64,000 bases of DNA from Flavobacteriaceae bacterium D16 (GTDB lineage: Bacteria; Bacteroidota; Bacteroidia; Flavobacteriales; Flavobacteriaceae): positions 496,001 to 560,000 of the forward strand of contig JAJTJC010000036.1 in assembly GCA_021295155.1 (NCBI GenBank), read 5' to 3'. Every line of letters begins with the position of its first letter. The first letter of the stretch is position 1. Position numbers and translations under genes: made by a program. The notes below the pieces were generated by a model. That model did no database searches, was not told the DNA's origin, and was given only the letters and a program-made list of their open reading frames with translations. This document shows, piece after piece, positions 27,054 through 38,400 of this stretch.

Positions 27054-30000
27054 ATGAAATCACATTCTACTGCCTTGTTACCTATTGCTTATGCCAGTAT
27101 TTTACTTACAATTTTAACTTATTCACAGCAAACATTTTCCCAGGGCTTTGAAGGCTATTACCGCTTTCCCGATATACATAAAAACCAGATTGTCTTTACT
27201 GCCGAAGGCGATTTATGGACAGTTCCGGTCAGCGGTGGAAATGCCAGAAGGCTCACCAGCCATGCGGAAGAAGAATTGTACGCTAACTTTTCACCAGATG
27301 GTAGCACCATTGCATTTTCAGCCAGTTATGAAGGTCCGGTTGAAGTCTATACAATGCCAATAAATGGTGGACTTCCCACACGATGGACTTATGAAAGTGA
27401 CCCTTCTTTTGTCAACACCTGGACCCCGGATGGGCAGGTGGTATACCAAACACGCGGATATTCCGGAGTGCCCGATTACCAATTAGTTCGGATAAATCCT
27501 GAGTCAAGAAATAAGGTACTTATTCCATTGAGTCAGGCAAGTGAAGCCAGTTATGATGGCTCAGGTAAAACCGTTTATTTCGTAAGGCCAGCCTACCATC
27601 GAAATGTGACCAAACGCTACAAGGGGGGCACCGCGCGACAGATATGGAAATACACCGCTGAGGCCGCTGAGGCTGTTCAGCTTACAAAAGGGTATGCTGG
27701 GGAGAGCCACCACCCAATGTGGTATAACGAGCGGATTTATTTTATCACGGACCGCGATGGCACCATGAACATCTGGTCCATGGATGAAATGGGCAACGAC
27801 CTTAAGCAGCACACTGAACACGCTGATTTTGATGTGCGCTATGCCAAAGAATCTGAAGGCAATATCGTTTATCAGTGGGGTGCCGACCTTTGGGTTTACA
27901 ATATTGCATCAGATCAATACAAAAAGATTGAAATCCGGCTCACCTCAGACCTGGACCAGCTAAGGGAAAAGTGGGAAGAAAATCCATCCCGTTACATCAC
28001 CAGTGTTCATCCTGACCCACAGGGGGAGAAAGTAGTGATAACCGCCCGGGGCAGGGTTTTTGTAGCGCCTGTAAAATCCGGTCGCTATGTTGATTTTACC
28101 CGAAAGAGCGGTGTTCGCTATCGAGATGCGGTCTTTTCTCATGACGGAAAGCAAGTATACACCCTCTCGGATGAGAGCAGCGAGTTTGAGTTTGTCAAGA
28201 TGCCCTCTAATGGCATTGGTAATTCAAAAGCAATAACAAAAGACGGCGAGGTACTTCGGTTTGGTGGCGTCCCTTCGAAAGACGGGAAACGCATGGCTTA
28301 TAAAGATTTATTGGAGCGGATGTATGTGCTCGATCTTAAAACCGGTGTAAGCACACAGATTTCAACCAATGATTACTATGTGGACAATCCTTCCTGGTCT
28401 CCGGACAATAAATGGGTGGCTTTTGAACAGGCGGCAGACAACCTCATGACCCAGATCGTCCTCTACCAGGTAGAAACAGGGAAGCGCATCTTCCTGACTA
28501 CGGACCGCGCTAATAGCTTTAGTGCCCAATGGAGTGCAGACGGGAAGTTTATCTATTTCCTGTCGGACCGAAGTTTTACTTCTCTGGTTCGATCTCCCTG
28601 GGGGCCAAGGCAGCCGGAACCTTATTTTGATGCCAAAATGAAACTATACCATGTTCCCTTGCTAAAAGGATTGCGGTCTCCTTTCCGTGCAAATGACGAA
28701 TTGTATACCGCTCCTGAAGAATCCAAGGATAATGGGAAAGTAGAAGAAGTGGTGGTCCGCATTGATGAAAATAGAATTCAGGAACGGATGGCTGAAGTAC
28801 CAATTTCTGCGGGCAATTATGACAATCTCTCTTTAAATGATAACACGCTTTACTTTGAGAAGAGAAGCACTGGATTAAATGCGAAAACTGATTTGGTTGC
28901 ACTGAAGGTATCCAATGAAGAAATAGCACTGAAAACTTTAGTCAAAGGGATCAGTGGTTATGAGATGAGCGGGAACGGAAAGAAGCTTCTAGTCAGGAAA
29001 AATAGTGAGCTCTACATGATAAAATCCGGGACTACGGAAGTCACTAACCTGGGTAAGAACCAGATTAAACTGGATGGCTGGCGGTTCCCTATAATTCCTC
29101 AGGAAGAATGGGAGCAGATCTATACGGATGCCTGGCGTATGGAGCGTGATTACTTTTATGATAAGAATATGCACGGGGTAGATTGGGATGCCATGTACAC
29201 CAAATACCTGCCTTTTGTTAAACGCGTTACTACACGAAGTGAGCTTTCTGATCTAATTGGCCGTTTTGTAGGCGAGTTGTCTGCCTTACACACCAGTGTG
29301 CGTGGTGGAGACTTGCGCAATGATAGCCGTAATATCTCCGTGGCCAACCTGGGAGCCATCCTGAGCAGAGATGAAAGCAAGGGGGGTTTCCAGATTGAGC
29401 ATATCTATAGGGTAGACCCGGACTATCCAGATGAAAAATCCCCATTGGATGATCCTTACCTGGACATACGGAATGGGGATGTGATTACTAAAGTAAATGG
29501 CGTTGCTACATTATCGGCCCTTGATATCGGGGAACTCATCCGGAACAAACAAGGGAAGCAGGTGCGACTAACTTTAAAACGCGGGCAAACCTCTCGCGAT
29601 GTTGTTGTGACACCTATTGGCAATGCCTACAACTTGCGGTACAGGGATTGGGAGTATGGTAAGAGACGATATGTGGAACAGGCATCAAACAATAGCGTTG
29701 GATACTTGCATCTGAGAGCCATGGGAGGAAACGATATCAGCCAGTTTTACCGGGAGTTCTATCCCGTGTTTAACAGACAGGGACTGATCATCGATGTGCG
29801 CTATAACTTTGGGGGAAACATCGATAGTTTTATCCTGGAAAAACTAATGAGGAAAGCATGGATGTACTGGGCAGGACGCAACGGAAAACCCACCTGGAAT
29901 ATGCAGTATGCCTTCCGGGGACATATGGTGGTATTGGTTAACGAAAACACCTATTCTGATGGGGAGGCCTTTGCCGATGGTTTCAAAAGACTTGGACTGG

Positions 30001-30314
30001 GTAAAACCATAGGTGTACGCACCTGGGGAGGTGAAATCTGGCTAAGTAGCAGCAATCGTTTGAGTGATGGCGGTATTGCCCGGGCTCCTATGAACGGGGT
30101 TTACAGTGCCGACGGAGAATGGCTGATTGAAGGTCACGGCTTTGAACCCGACATAGTTATAGATAACCTCCCTCATGAAACCTTCAATGGTAAAGATGCC
30201 CAGTTGGAACGTGCCATTCAGCATTTACAGGAGCAGATCGCCAAAGATCCCAGGGAAGTACCTCCGGTACCTGTTTTTCCGGATAAGTCGTTTAATAATG
30301 GGCCTGGAAACTAA
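27054..30314 (+). CDS. Tricorn-like S41 protease
   Basis: A 1086-residue secreted protease with a signal peptide ending around SQQTFSQG. The first 650 residues form beta-propeller blades with PD40-type repeats (such as YANFSPDGSTIAFSASY and PSWSPDNKWVAFEQ). A linker domain, a PDZ-like domain around residues 770-850 (DVITKVNGVATLSALDIGELI) and the S41 catalytic core follow. The nucleophile is S968 in NTYSDGEAFADG; a histidine in GELSALHTSVRGG and a glutamate in WGGEIWLS complete the tricorn-type site. The archaeal enzyme degrades proteasome peptides; here the job is probably peptide digestion in the periplasm. It is monocistronic. Confidence 0.93.
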   Translation: MKSHSTALLPIAYASILLTILTYSQQTFSQGFEGYYRFPDIHKNQIVFTAEGDLWTVPVSGGNARRLTSHAEEELYANFSPDGSTIAFSASYEGPVEVYTMPINGGLPTRWTYESDPSFVNTWTPDGQVVYQTRGYSGVPDYQLVRINPESRNKVLIPLSQASEASYDGSGKTVYFVRPAYHRNVTKRYKGGTARQIWKYTAEAAEAVQLTKGYAGESHHPMWYNERIYFITDRDGTMNIWSMDEMGNDLKQHTEHADFDVRYAKESEGNIVYQWGADLWVYNIASDQYKKIEIRLTSDLDQLREKWEENPSRYITSVHPDPQGEKVVITARGRVFVAPVKSGRYVDFTRKSGVRYRDAVFSHDGKQVYTLSDESSEFEFVKMPSNGIGNSKAITKDGEVLRFGGVPSKDGKRMAYKDLLERMYVLDLKTGVSTQISTNDYYVDNPSWSPDNKWVAFEQAADNLMTQIVLYQVETGKRIFLTTDRANSFSAQWSADGKFIYFLSDRSFTSLVRSPWGPRQPEPYFDAKMKLYHVPLLKGLRSPFRANDELYTAPEESKDNGKVEEVVVRIDENRIQERMAEVPISAGNYDNLSLNDNTLYFEKRSTGLNAKTDLVALKVSNEEIALKTLVKGISGYEMSGNGKKLLVRKNSELYMIKSGTTEVTNLGKNQIKLDGWRFPIIPQEEWEQIYTDAWRMERDYFYDKNMHGVDWDAMYTKYLPFVKRVTTRSELSDLIGRFVGELSALHTSVRGGDLRNDSRNISVANLGAILSRDESKGGFQIEHIYRVDPDYPDEKSPLDDPYLDIRNGDVITKVNGVATLSALDIGELIRNKQGKQVRLTLKRGQTSRDVVVTPIGNAYNLRYRDWEYGKRRYVEQASNNSVGYLHLRAMGGNDISQFYREFYPVFNRQGLIIDVRYNFGGNIDSFILEKLMRKAWMYWAGRNGKPTWNMQYAFRGHMVVLVNENTYSDGEAFADGFKRLGLGKTIGVRTWGGEIWLSSSNRLSDGGIARAPMNGVYSADGEWLIEGHGFEPDIVIDNLPHETFNGKDAQLERAIQHLQEQIAKDPREVPPVPVFPDKSFNNGPGN

Positions 30315-30484
30315 ATTCTATGCCTTATTAAAACTGTTAACATCAAACTCGAGAACTCATTTCATCGTTGAAATACCTGAAAATATCGCCAAACCACAAC
30401 TTTTGAGGGGTTCACAACATTTATAGTGTGTTTCACCACAGCAATATGTAAATTATTAATGCTTAATCTCTAAATCTTATTGCT

Positions 30485-30613
30485 ATGGAAACAAATACAG
30501 AAAAACACCCCATCTTAAACTGGATCTTAACAGTTCTGAACATCAGCCTTGAAGTAGTACTGTTTGTAATTGGACTTAGCTTTTTAATTGGGTTATACGA
30601 GCTTTTAAGTTAA
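30485..30613 (+). CDS. Very small membrane protein (42 residues)
   Basis: An ATG at 30485 opens a 42-residue frame (METNTEKHPILNW...) with one or two hydrophobic stretches, ILTVLNISLEVVLFVIGLSF and LIGLYELLS. A strong terminator stands 22 nt after the stop, and the gene has a 170-nt leader gap, so it looks like an independent transcript. No family is recognised. Such small membrane proteins are often missed by automatic callers. Confidence 0.6.
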   Translation: METNTEKHPILNWILTVLNISLEVVLFVIGLSFLIGLYELLS

Positions 30614-30635
30614 CATCATCTTTTTTCGAGAAATA

Positions 30636-30664
30636 AAAACCCCTGCAGTTGCAGGGGTTTTTTT
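30636..30664 (+). terminator. Intrinsic terminator after the 42-residue gene
   Basis: AAACCCCTGC / GCAGGGGTTT forms a 10-bp stem with an AGTT loop and is followed by a T run. Confidence 0.88.
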
Positions 30665-30723
30665 ACAAGCTTAATTCTGGAACTGCTTATCTTTAGGCTT
30701 ACAACGTTTTTATCGATAAGGAA

Positions 30724-31581
30724 ATGAAAAAACTGTCTGGCTATCCTTCCAAGGTTTACCTCAACGGGCTCATCCGTGATGCTGAAGATGCCAAAATTTC
30801 TGTTTTTGACCGTGGATTTATCTTCGGGGATGGTATTTACGAGGTAATGGCTCAAATCAATGGACGTTTTTTCTACAAAAAAGCCCACCTGAACCGACTA
30901 AAATGGTGTCTTGAGCAAATTGATATTACCCTGGATGTAGATGCTGTAGAGAAGGAGATCCCGGGCTTACTGGATGCTTCAGGTTTGACCGAAAAAGACT
31001 GTTTACTCTATATGCAGATGACCCGAGGGGTGGCACCAAGACAACACAGCTATCCTAACGAAATTACGCCAACTGTAATGATGTATGCCTGGGAAAAAAG
31101 GCTGCCTGATATCAACGAAAATCATGCTTCTGTAGTGACCTTGGAGGACTTCCGCTGGTCGCGCTGCGACATCAAAATGACCTCTCTTTTGGGCAATGTC
31201 ATGGCCAACGAACACGCCATGCAGAACAATTGCTATGAAACGGTTTTTGAAAGAAATGGGGTTATTACCGAGGCCTCACATTGCAATGTTTTTTTTGTAA
31301 AAAATGGGTTAGTCTATACCCATCCTGCTGGTCCTTACCTGTTGGATGGTATTACCCGGCAGGTGGTTCTGGAGCTTTGTGAAAAACTGAGAATCGAAGT
31401 GCGTCTGGAAGGCATCCCTGCTTCTGAGATCCGGAATATGGACGAAGCCTTCCTTACCGGTACCAGTACCCAGGTGCTTGCGATAAAGGAAGTAGACGGA
31501 CATACTTATTTTAAAGATCAACCGGGTCCAATAACTAATAAGTTGCAAAAGGCCTTCCTGGATTTGAAGAATGAGGGATAG
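30724..31581 (+). CDS. Class IV aminotransferase (D-amino-acid transaminase-like)
   Basis: A 285-residue PLP enzyme of fold type IV. It opens with KVYLNGLIRDAEDAKISVFDRGFIFGDGIYEV, the family's N-terminal signature. The PLP lysine is probably the one in CDIKMTSLLGNVMANE, and the late block VITEASHCNVFFVKNG carries the conserved glutamate. RGVAPRQHSYP resembles D-alanine aminotransferase more than branched-chain enzymes. D-amino-acid conversion linked to cell-wall metabolism is the best guess. A candidate -7 box TATCTTTA lies 28 nt upstream. Confidence 0.85.
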   Translation: MKKLSGYPSKVYLNGLIRDAEDAKISVFDRGFIFGDGIYEVMAQINGRFFYKKAHLNRLKWCLEQIDITLDVDAVEKEIPGLLDASGLTEKDCLLYMQMTRGVAPRQHSYPNEITPTVMMYAWEKRLPDINENHASVVTLEDFRWSRCDIKMTSLLGNVMANEHAMQNNCYETVFERNGVITEASHCNVFFVKNGLVYTHPAGPYLLDGITRQVVLELCEKLRIEVRLEGIPASEIRNMDEAFLTGTSTQVLAIKEVDGHTYFKDQPGPITNKLQKAFLDLKNEG

Positions 31582-31587
31582 TGCAGA

Positions 31588-31618
31588 TGATACCTTGGTT
31601 ATGATATCCGAGGTGTCT
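31588..31618. repeat. 31-nt palindromic element, copy 1
   Basis: TGATACCTTGGTTAT-G-ATATCCGAGGTGTCT, centred on 31603, 6 nt after the aminotransferase stop. It is the leftmost copy of the family and somewhat decayed on its left arm. Confidence 0.6.
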
Positions 31619-31688
31619 TCAAATAATATATCTTTAGAACATTGTGTCCAACCCTTACTGTTGTGTGACGACACTTATATCTTACCTT

Positions 31689-34343
31689 ATGGACAACCCT
31701 ACCAATCGCATAAAAGCACTTCAGGAAAAACTTGAGCAGCTTTTAAAAAAACAGCAGCTTTTCTCACAGGAAATCAATGAACTTCGGGATGACCTCAAAG
31801 CACTGCAGCAAGAAAGTGAATCTCAGGCTTCTATGGAAACCGGGCAGGGAATCCCCAAAACAGAAATGGAAGGCTTTGTCCCAGAGCCGCCACAAGAACC
31901 ACAGCAGGTTGCAGAGGGAGCCGAACCGATTGCAGACCAGGGAGGCCAACAGCAAGTTCCTGAAGGAGGAGACAATGGCCCCAGAAGGTTCTACCGGCAG
32001 CATTCCAACAAAATATTGGGTGGAGTATGTTCCGGCCTTGCAGCGTACACGGGCATGCCTGCCTGGGTGATGCGGGGTATTTGGATCCTGTTCAGCCTTT
32101 TGTTTTGCGCAGGGGTGCTTGTCTACCTGATCCTATGGGCCGCTATTCCTGGTGCTCCCAGATTCTCTAGCATTGCAGAGAAAGCTCCAATACCAGTTGC
32201 CAAAAAACCGGAGGCTAAAGTCGATTCAACTCCAAGTCCGGAGCCCACAACTCAACCAACAAGTTCAAAAACGCCTGCTAAACCAGCATTCAACCTGGAA
32301 AAATATATCGGGGAAAGCCTCATCAGCAAGATCGGAATGGTTATCCTGGTCATTGGGGCAGCCATTGGGGTAAAATACTCTATTGACAACGATTTAATAA
32401 GTCCGACTGTACGGATTATCCTGGGTTACATGCTGGGTGCGCTACTGCTGTTCATCGGTTTACGCCTGAAGCCCAAATATGAAACCTTCAGTGCCATCCT
32501 GGTTAGCGGGGCCATGGCCATTCTCTATTTTATGACTTTCGCGGCCTATCTGTTCTACGGAATGCTACCGCAATGGATGGCCTTTGGCTTAATGGTGCTG
32601 TTTACGATCGCCACAGTGGCTCTTGCTCTTAAATACGACAGACAGATCATCGCTCATTTTGGTTTGGTTGGGGCTTACAGTATTCCTTTTTTGCTGGATG
32701 AAGGTTGGGCAGAACCCATTGTGCTTTTCAGTTATATGGCTATAATTAATCTGGGAATCCTCTTTATAGCATTTAAGAAGTACTGGAAACCGCTGTCCTT
32801 GTTTTCCTTTGGCGTCACCTGGTTTATCTATTTCACCTGGTTTGCTATTAATTTTGAGTATACCCTGCACGCAGGTATGGCGGCGTTTTTTGCCTTTCTG
32901 TTCTTCCTTATTTTTTATATCACATTCCTGGCCTACAAATTCATCAAAAAAGAAGTTTTCAGCGTCCTGGATGTAGTACTGCTGCTGGCCAATTCCTTTA
33001 TATTCTACGGCCTTGGATACAGCATCATAGAACAATCTGGTGACGGGGAATCCTACCTGGGGGCATTCACTCTTTTTAATGCCCTTCTGCACGGTATTGT
33101 CAGTCTTATAGCATATCGGTTCAAGCTTGCCGATAAAAACATCTTTTACCTGGTCACAGGCCTCGTCCTGGTTTTTATTACTATCAGCATCCCTGTTCAG
33201 CTGGACGGAAATTGGGTAACCCTGCTATGGCTTGGAGAAGCAGTATTGCTTTACCATATTGGCAGGACAAGGAATGCCGGGATTTATGAAACTATGGCCT
33301 ATCCGCTAATCGCCTTATTTGTGTTGAGCCTGATTCATGACTGGGGAGATCTGGGCCTGGCTGCCTATATTCCTGAAGAGTCCGGGAAGTATCCTCCCTT
33401 TTTTAACCGGGTCTTCCTAACCGCCCTCCTCAGTACCGGGGCCCTGGGTTATATCAATTATTTGTTTTACAAACGTCCCTCTTCTGCCCGATGGGTTACC
33501 GAGCAATCCCTTAACCGGCTTGTTGCTTATGTATTAAGTATTTTATTCATTGGGGTGCTTTATACCTCATTCGCTGTAGAAATATCCAACTACTGGAATC
33601 AGATAGTTGCTAATTACAATTCTGATGCTGTATTCAATAGCCCAAATCATTACTTCCGGGACATAGAATCCTTCCGGATAATATGGCAGTTAATGTACAC
33701 CCTGGTGTTCCTTAGCTTACAGGGAGTGGTTAACAATTACCAATTAAAAAGTCGTGACCTTGGCATTGCTAACCTTGGACTTAATGCCATTGCGCTACTG
33801 GCATTTTTAACATCCGGACTATTTCTATTAAGTGAATTGCGTGAAAGCTATCTGGATAGTAAATCCTCTCCCGAAGCGCTGGTTTCTGGTTTTCACATCG
33901 GTATCCGCTATGTTTCGTTTGTTATATTAAGCCTCTTCCTCTTTCTAAGCTACAAAACCTTAAAACAGGGATTTGTTTCCTTTAAAGAGGATATGGTCTT
34001 TAACCTGATCCTCGCGGTGACCCTTTGCTGGATCATTACCAGTGAACTACTGCACTGGTTAGACCTATACGGGGTATCCGATTCCTATAAACTATGGCTT
34101 TCTATCCTTTGGGGCCTTTATGCCCTAACGTTAATAATCCTGGGGATCTGGAAAAAGAAAAAATACCTGCGCATAGGGGCTATTGGATTGTTCTCGCTGA
34201 CGCTTGTAAAGTTATTCTTTTATGATATTGCACACCTGAATACACTGTCCAAAACCATTGTTTTTGTATCTCTGGGTATTTTGCTGTTGTTAGTTTCCTA
34301 TTTGTATAATCGGTTTAAGAGCATCATTACCGAGGAGGAATAA
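31689..34343 (+). CDS. PspC-DUF2339 multipass membrane protein
   Basis: An 884-residue protein starting at MDNPTNRIKALQEKL (31689). An N-terminal coiled coil (residues 1-45) and a Gln/Glu/Pro-rich linker precede a PspC domain (FYRQHSNKILGGVCSGLAAYTG, about residues 100-155). A second Pro/Ser linker leads to a DUF2339 region of about 20 membrane helices from residue 205. PspC in E. coli senses envelope stress; the function of DUF2339 is unknown. The fusion suggests a membrane-stress sensor or lipid/polymer handling protein. An in-frame ATG 45 nt upstream adds a cysteine-rich stretch without conservation and is not used. Confidence 0.85.
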   Translation: MDNPTNRIKALQEKLEQLLKKQQLFSQEINELRDDLKALQQESESQASMETGQGIPKTEMEGFVPEPPQEPQQVAEGAEPIADQGGQQQVPEGGDNGPRRFYRQHSNKILGGVCSGLAAYTGMPAWVMRGIWILFSLLFCAGVLVYLILWAAIPGAPRFSSIAEKAPIPVAKKPEAKVDSTPSPEPTTQPTSSKTPAKPAFNLEKYIGESLISKIGMVILVIGAAIGVKYSIDNDLISPTVRIILGYMLGALLLFIGLRLKPKYETFSAILVSGAMAILYFMTFAAYLFYGMLPQWMAFGLMVLFTIATVALALKYDRQIIAHFGLVGAYSIPFLLDEGWAEPIVLFSYMAIINLGILFIAFKKYWKPLSLFSFGVTWFIYFTWFAINFEYTLHAGMAAFFAFLFFLIFYITFLAYKFIKKEVFSVLDVVLLLANSFIFYGLGYSIIEQSGDGESYLGAFTLFNALLHGIVSLIAYRFKLADKNIFYLVTGLVLVFITISIPVQLDGNWVTLLWLGEAVLLYHIGRTRNAGIYETMAYPLIALFVLSLIHDWGDLGLAAYIPEESGKYPPFFNRVFLTALLSTGALGYINYLFYKRPSSARWVTEQSLNRLVAYVLSILFIGVLYTSFAVEISNYWNQIVANYNSDAVFNSPNHYFRDIESFRIIWQLMYTLVFLSLQGVVNNYQLKSRDLGIANLGLNAIALLAFLTSGLFLLSELRESYLDSKSSPEALVSGFHIGIRYVSFVILSLFLFLSYKTLKQGFVSFKEDMVFNLILAVTLCWIITSELLHWLDLYGVSDSYKLWLSILWGLYALTLIILGIWKKKKYLRIGAIGLFSLTLVKLFFYDIAHLNTLSKTIVFVSLGILLLLVSYLYNRFKSIITEEE

Positions 34344-34371
34344 GAAAGACTAAAGATGCTAAGATGTCTCG

Positions 34372-34402
34372 GATATGATATCCGAGACATCTAAGCTTGC
34401 AT
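34372..34402. repeat. 31-nt palindromic element, copy 2
   Basis: Perfect 15-bp arms AGATGTCTCGGATAT and ATATCCGAGACATCT around a central G. It lies 28 nt after the DUF2339 stop and is a strong candidate terminator, though the T tract is short. Confidence 0.85.
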
Positions 34403-34514
34403 TCCTCTCATCCATCCAACTTTACAAATCAATTCCGTATATTCAGCAATCTTTTGTAACAAATAAGCAAAAGGCACTACCAATTTAAATATCAACCAAA
34501 ACCAAAACTCCTCT

Positions 34515-35402
34515 ATGGAACTTATTATCGACAGCCTGTCCAAAACCTATTCAAACGGTGTACAGGCACTTCGGGATGTGTCACTGACCATCCCCCAGGG
34601 AATGTTTGGGCTACTGGGCCCGAACGGGGCTGGAAAATCCACTTTAATGCGAACTGTTGCCACTCTACAGGATGCCGACTCAGGCTCCATTACACTTGAC
34701 GGCATAGATGTATTGCAAGACAGGCAGGCGGTTCGGGAATGTCTTGGTTATTTACCCCAGGATTTTGGTCTGTATCCGCGGATCAATGCCGAAACCATGC
34801 TCAACCATATCGCACAGATGAAAGGGATCGGGAACAAGAAAGAACGCAAGGAAGTGGTTTCCTCACTACTACATCGGGTTAACCTCTACAAAGACCGTAA
34901 AAAAGCATTAGGGACCTATTCTGGAGGAATGCGACAACGCTTTGGTATTGCCCAGGCACTAGTAGGCAACCCCAGCCTCATTATTGTGGATGAACCCACA
35001 GCCGGACTGGATCCCTCTGAAAGGAACAGGTTTTACAACCTGCTTTCAGAAATTGGGGAAAACACCATAGTTATCCTCTCTACCCATATTGTTGAAGATG
35101 TGAACACACTTTGTTCTAATATGGCTATAATTTGCATGGGGGAAGTGCTGATGCAAGGGACCCCCAAGGATGGCCTGTCCAAAGTAGATGGCAAGATCTA
35201 CCAAAAGGCGGTAGACAAATCTGAACTGGACCAGTACCGCGAAGATTACCAGGTAATCTCAACTAAGTTGATCGAAGGAAAACTGAGCCTCCGCATTGAA
35301 AGCGATACAGCCCCAGGGAATGGCTTTGAAGCTACCCCAGCTGAGCTTGAAGATGTTTACTTCAGTTTTATTTCGAAAAAAGTAGATCCCATCACCATTT
35401 AA
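34515..35402 (+). CDS. ABC transporter ATP-binding protein for the M1-fusion permease
   Basis: A 295-residue ATPase with Walker A GPNGAGKST, Q-loop in GYLPQDFGLYP, signature YSGGMRQRFGIAQAL, Walker B LIIVDEPTAGLDPSERNRF and the switch histidine in LSTHIVEDV. The C-terminal 80 residues resemble DrrA/NatA-type exporters. The permease/peptidase fusion follows after 9 nt, so the two form one transporter. The operon has a 171-nt upstream region holding one palindromic element. Confidence 0.94.
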   Translation: MELIIDSLSKTYSNGVQALRDVSLTIPQGMFGLLGPNGAGKSTLMRTVATLQDADSGSITLDGIDVLQDRQAVRECLGYLPQDFGLYPRINAETMLNHIAQMKGIGNKKERKEVVSSLLHRVNLYKDRKKALGTYSGGMRQRFGIAQALVGNPSLIIVDEPTAGLDPSERNRFYNLLSEIGENTIVILSTHIVEDVNTLCSNMAIICMGEVLMQGTPKDGLSKVDGKIYQKAVDKSELDQYREDYQVISTKLIEGKLSLRIESDTAPGNGFEATPAELEDVYFSFISKKVDPITI

Positions 35403-35411
35403 TTTGCCATC

Positions 35412-38400
35412 ATGTTTATAGATATATTTCTGTTTGAATTGAGATATCGGTTCAAGCGTCCGGCCACATGGAGCTACTTTGGGCTGTTGATGCTTGTGCC
35501 GTTACTACTTATCGGGTTTGGAAATACCCCAGCCTCTGAAAAGGTATTCCACAATGCTCCTATAGTACTTGCCGAACTGCTGCTACTGGTCTCTATTTTT
35601 GGAATCCTGATTACCTCAGCAGTAATGGGAGTTCCATTATATCGCGACCTGGAACATAAAACCAGCAACTATCTGTTCAGTTATCCCATTAGCAAGCGAG
35701 CCTATTTTATGGGGCGATTCTGGGGATCTTTCGTCACCCTGCTGTTTATCTCATCCGGAGTTTTGCTGGGCGCTTATCTCGGAAGCCTGCTTGGTCCTGC
35801 CTTTGGCACCGAAGCCGGTCGCTACGGTCCCAACCTGCTTATTAACTACCTCCTGCCATGGATTACGCTGTTGGTACCAAACCTTTGGTTAGCAGGATGC
35901 TTATTTTTTGCACTTATTATTTTCACACGCAATATCCGTTCGATCTATTCCGGGGGGATTGTGGTATTCATAATTTATCTGCTATCCAATTTTCTGGCTC
36001 AGGACATTGAAAACAAGGAACTCGTACAGTTATTAGATCCCTTTGGGCTCAATTCCTTTAGCTATCAAACCCGCTACCTGACCCCTTTTGAACAAAATAG
36101 CTATATGCTTCCCTTTGAGGGGAATTTGATGTGGAATAGGATACTCTGGTCTGCTGTGGGTCTTGCTTTCTTTATTGCAGGGTACTGGCGGTTTAGTTTT
36201 GAACGGTTCTTTAAAACGGATCGCAAGACAAAAAAGACCAAAACAGAGGACACACCTTTGATGGAAAAGAAAAAGGTGTTTGCTCTAGCCGATTTTTCAA
36301 AAGGTTACCAATGGGCAAGCCTGAAGACACTGGCAAAGATAGAAGTGAAAAATATCATGAAGGATATTTATTTCAGATCTATCCTTTTGGGTGGTTTGAT
36401 CTTCCTGGTCCTTGATTTCTGGATCGGTTTTACCATCTACAGTGTACCCAATGTGCCATCCACCTCATTCCTGATGCAATACAAGACATTCGACTACAAT
36501 CTGTTTGTCTTTATCATAATTGTATTCTTTACCGGGGAAAGCCTGCATCGGGATAAATCTACCGGTTACTCCGTAATTAACGACACCTTTCCTGTTAAAG
36601 ACTGGGTAATTATTGCCTCTAAATTCATTGGCATGGCGACCATCTGCCTGGCATTGACTACCCTGCCCATCTTTGTGGGAATAGTTGTTCAAACCCTGAA
36701 GGGATATTTCAATTATGATCTGGGGGTATACCTAACGGACAGCTACCTCATCTCCCTGCCAGACTATCTGCAAATGGTGATGCTGGTGTTTGCCGTACAC
36801 CTGGTGGTTAATAGCAAGTTTGCAGGCCATGCAGTCGCCATTGGCATTTGGCTCGTAATTCTGATTATGAGGAATTTTGCTGATTACAATTTCAACCTGT
36901 TCTTTTACAGCTATAAACCCGGGTACACCTGGAGCGATATGAATGGGTTGGGACACTTTGGGCAATCGCTCTTCTGGTATAACCTTTATTGGACCGCCTG
37001 GGGAATCTTCATGGTCTTATTCTTCAGTGTCTTTTTCAACCGGGGTAGCGAAAGCAACTTTAAAAGTCGGATAAGAAAATCCCTTAATCGTATCTGGCGC
37101 GGACCCGTAAAGCTATCCCTTCTATTCCTGGCTATAGCGCTGGCCTCCGGAGCTTATATTTATCAGAATGTGGTTTATACGAATAATTACCTGACGCCCG
37201 ATGAAGGGACAGAGCGCCGGGTAGCTTATGAAGTACAACTGAAAAAGTACGAGGGAATTCCGCAACCCAAATATACGAAGGTCAAAATACAGGCTGATCT
37301 CTATCCCATGGAGCGAGATGCTTACTTCAAGGCGGAGGTAGAACTGGTAAACAAGACAGATTCTCCTATAGATTCTATCCATTTCAATTCTACTGCCCTG
37401 AGCGATTTCAAAGTGATTTTAGATGGGGATACCCTCAAATACCGTTTTCCTCTTAAGTATAAGCGCCCTAAGTTCCAGGTATTCGGACAAAAGGCCCAAC
37501 GGGAGTGGTATAGGATTACAGCTTTACCAAAGACTATGATGCCGGGGGATACGCTACAGATGACCATGGTAGGCGAGGTAATCAATTCCGGATTCCCCAA
37601 TTCGGGCTTCGGAAGGGAACTGGTATACAATGGTAGTTTTTTCAGCGGGGGTATGCCAGAAATGGGTTATGATCCAGGAGGGGAAATCAACTCAGATGAG
37701 GACCGTAGAAAGTACGATTTACCTGAAAAACCGGAGGATCTTCCTCCGCATGATGATGCCAAGGGGCAAAGGACCTTGTTGTTTGTGGACGATGCTGATT
37801 TGATTGATTTTGAAGCAGTCGTAAGTACAGTGCCCTCGCAAATAGCGGTGGCGCCAGGATACCTGCAAAAAGAATGGATTGAGGGGGACAGGAGATATTT
37901 CCACTACATCCAGGATACCCCTATTCAGGCCTTTTTCACCTTTGTCTCGGCAGAATTTGAAGTGCTTAAGGATGAAGCCATTTTGCCGGACGGACAAAAA
38001 GTGGCCATTGAGATCTTCCATCATCCGAAGCACACCTATAATCTGGACCGCTTCCTGAAATCATATAAAGATGGGCTCACTTATTTTTCTGAAACCTATG
38101 GTAATTTCCAGTTCAGGCAAATGCGCCTGCTGGAATTCCCGCGATATGCCGGATTTGCGCAATCTTTCCCGAATACTGTACCCTTTTCGGAAAGTTTTGG
38201 CTGGGTAGCGGATTTTTCGGATCCCAATGATTTTGATTATGTCTATTACGTTACCGGACATGAGTTAGCCCATCAGTGGTGGGGCCACCAGATTACCCCA
38301 AATAATACCCGGGGCTCTAACCTGATTTCAGAAGCGCTGGCTGAGTTTTCAGCACTGATCCTGTCTGAAAGGGAATATGGCAAGGACAATATGAAGCGCT

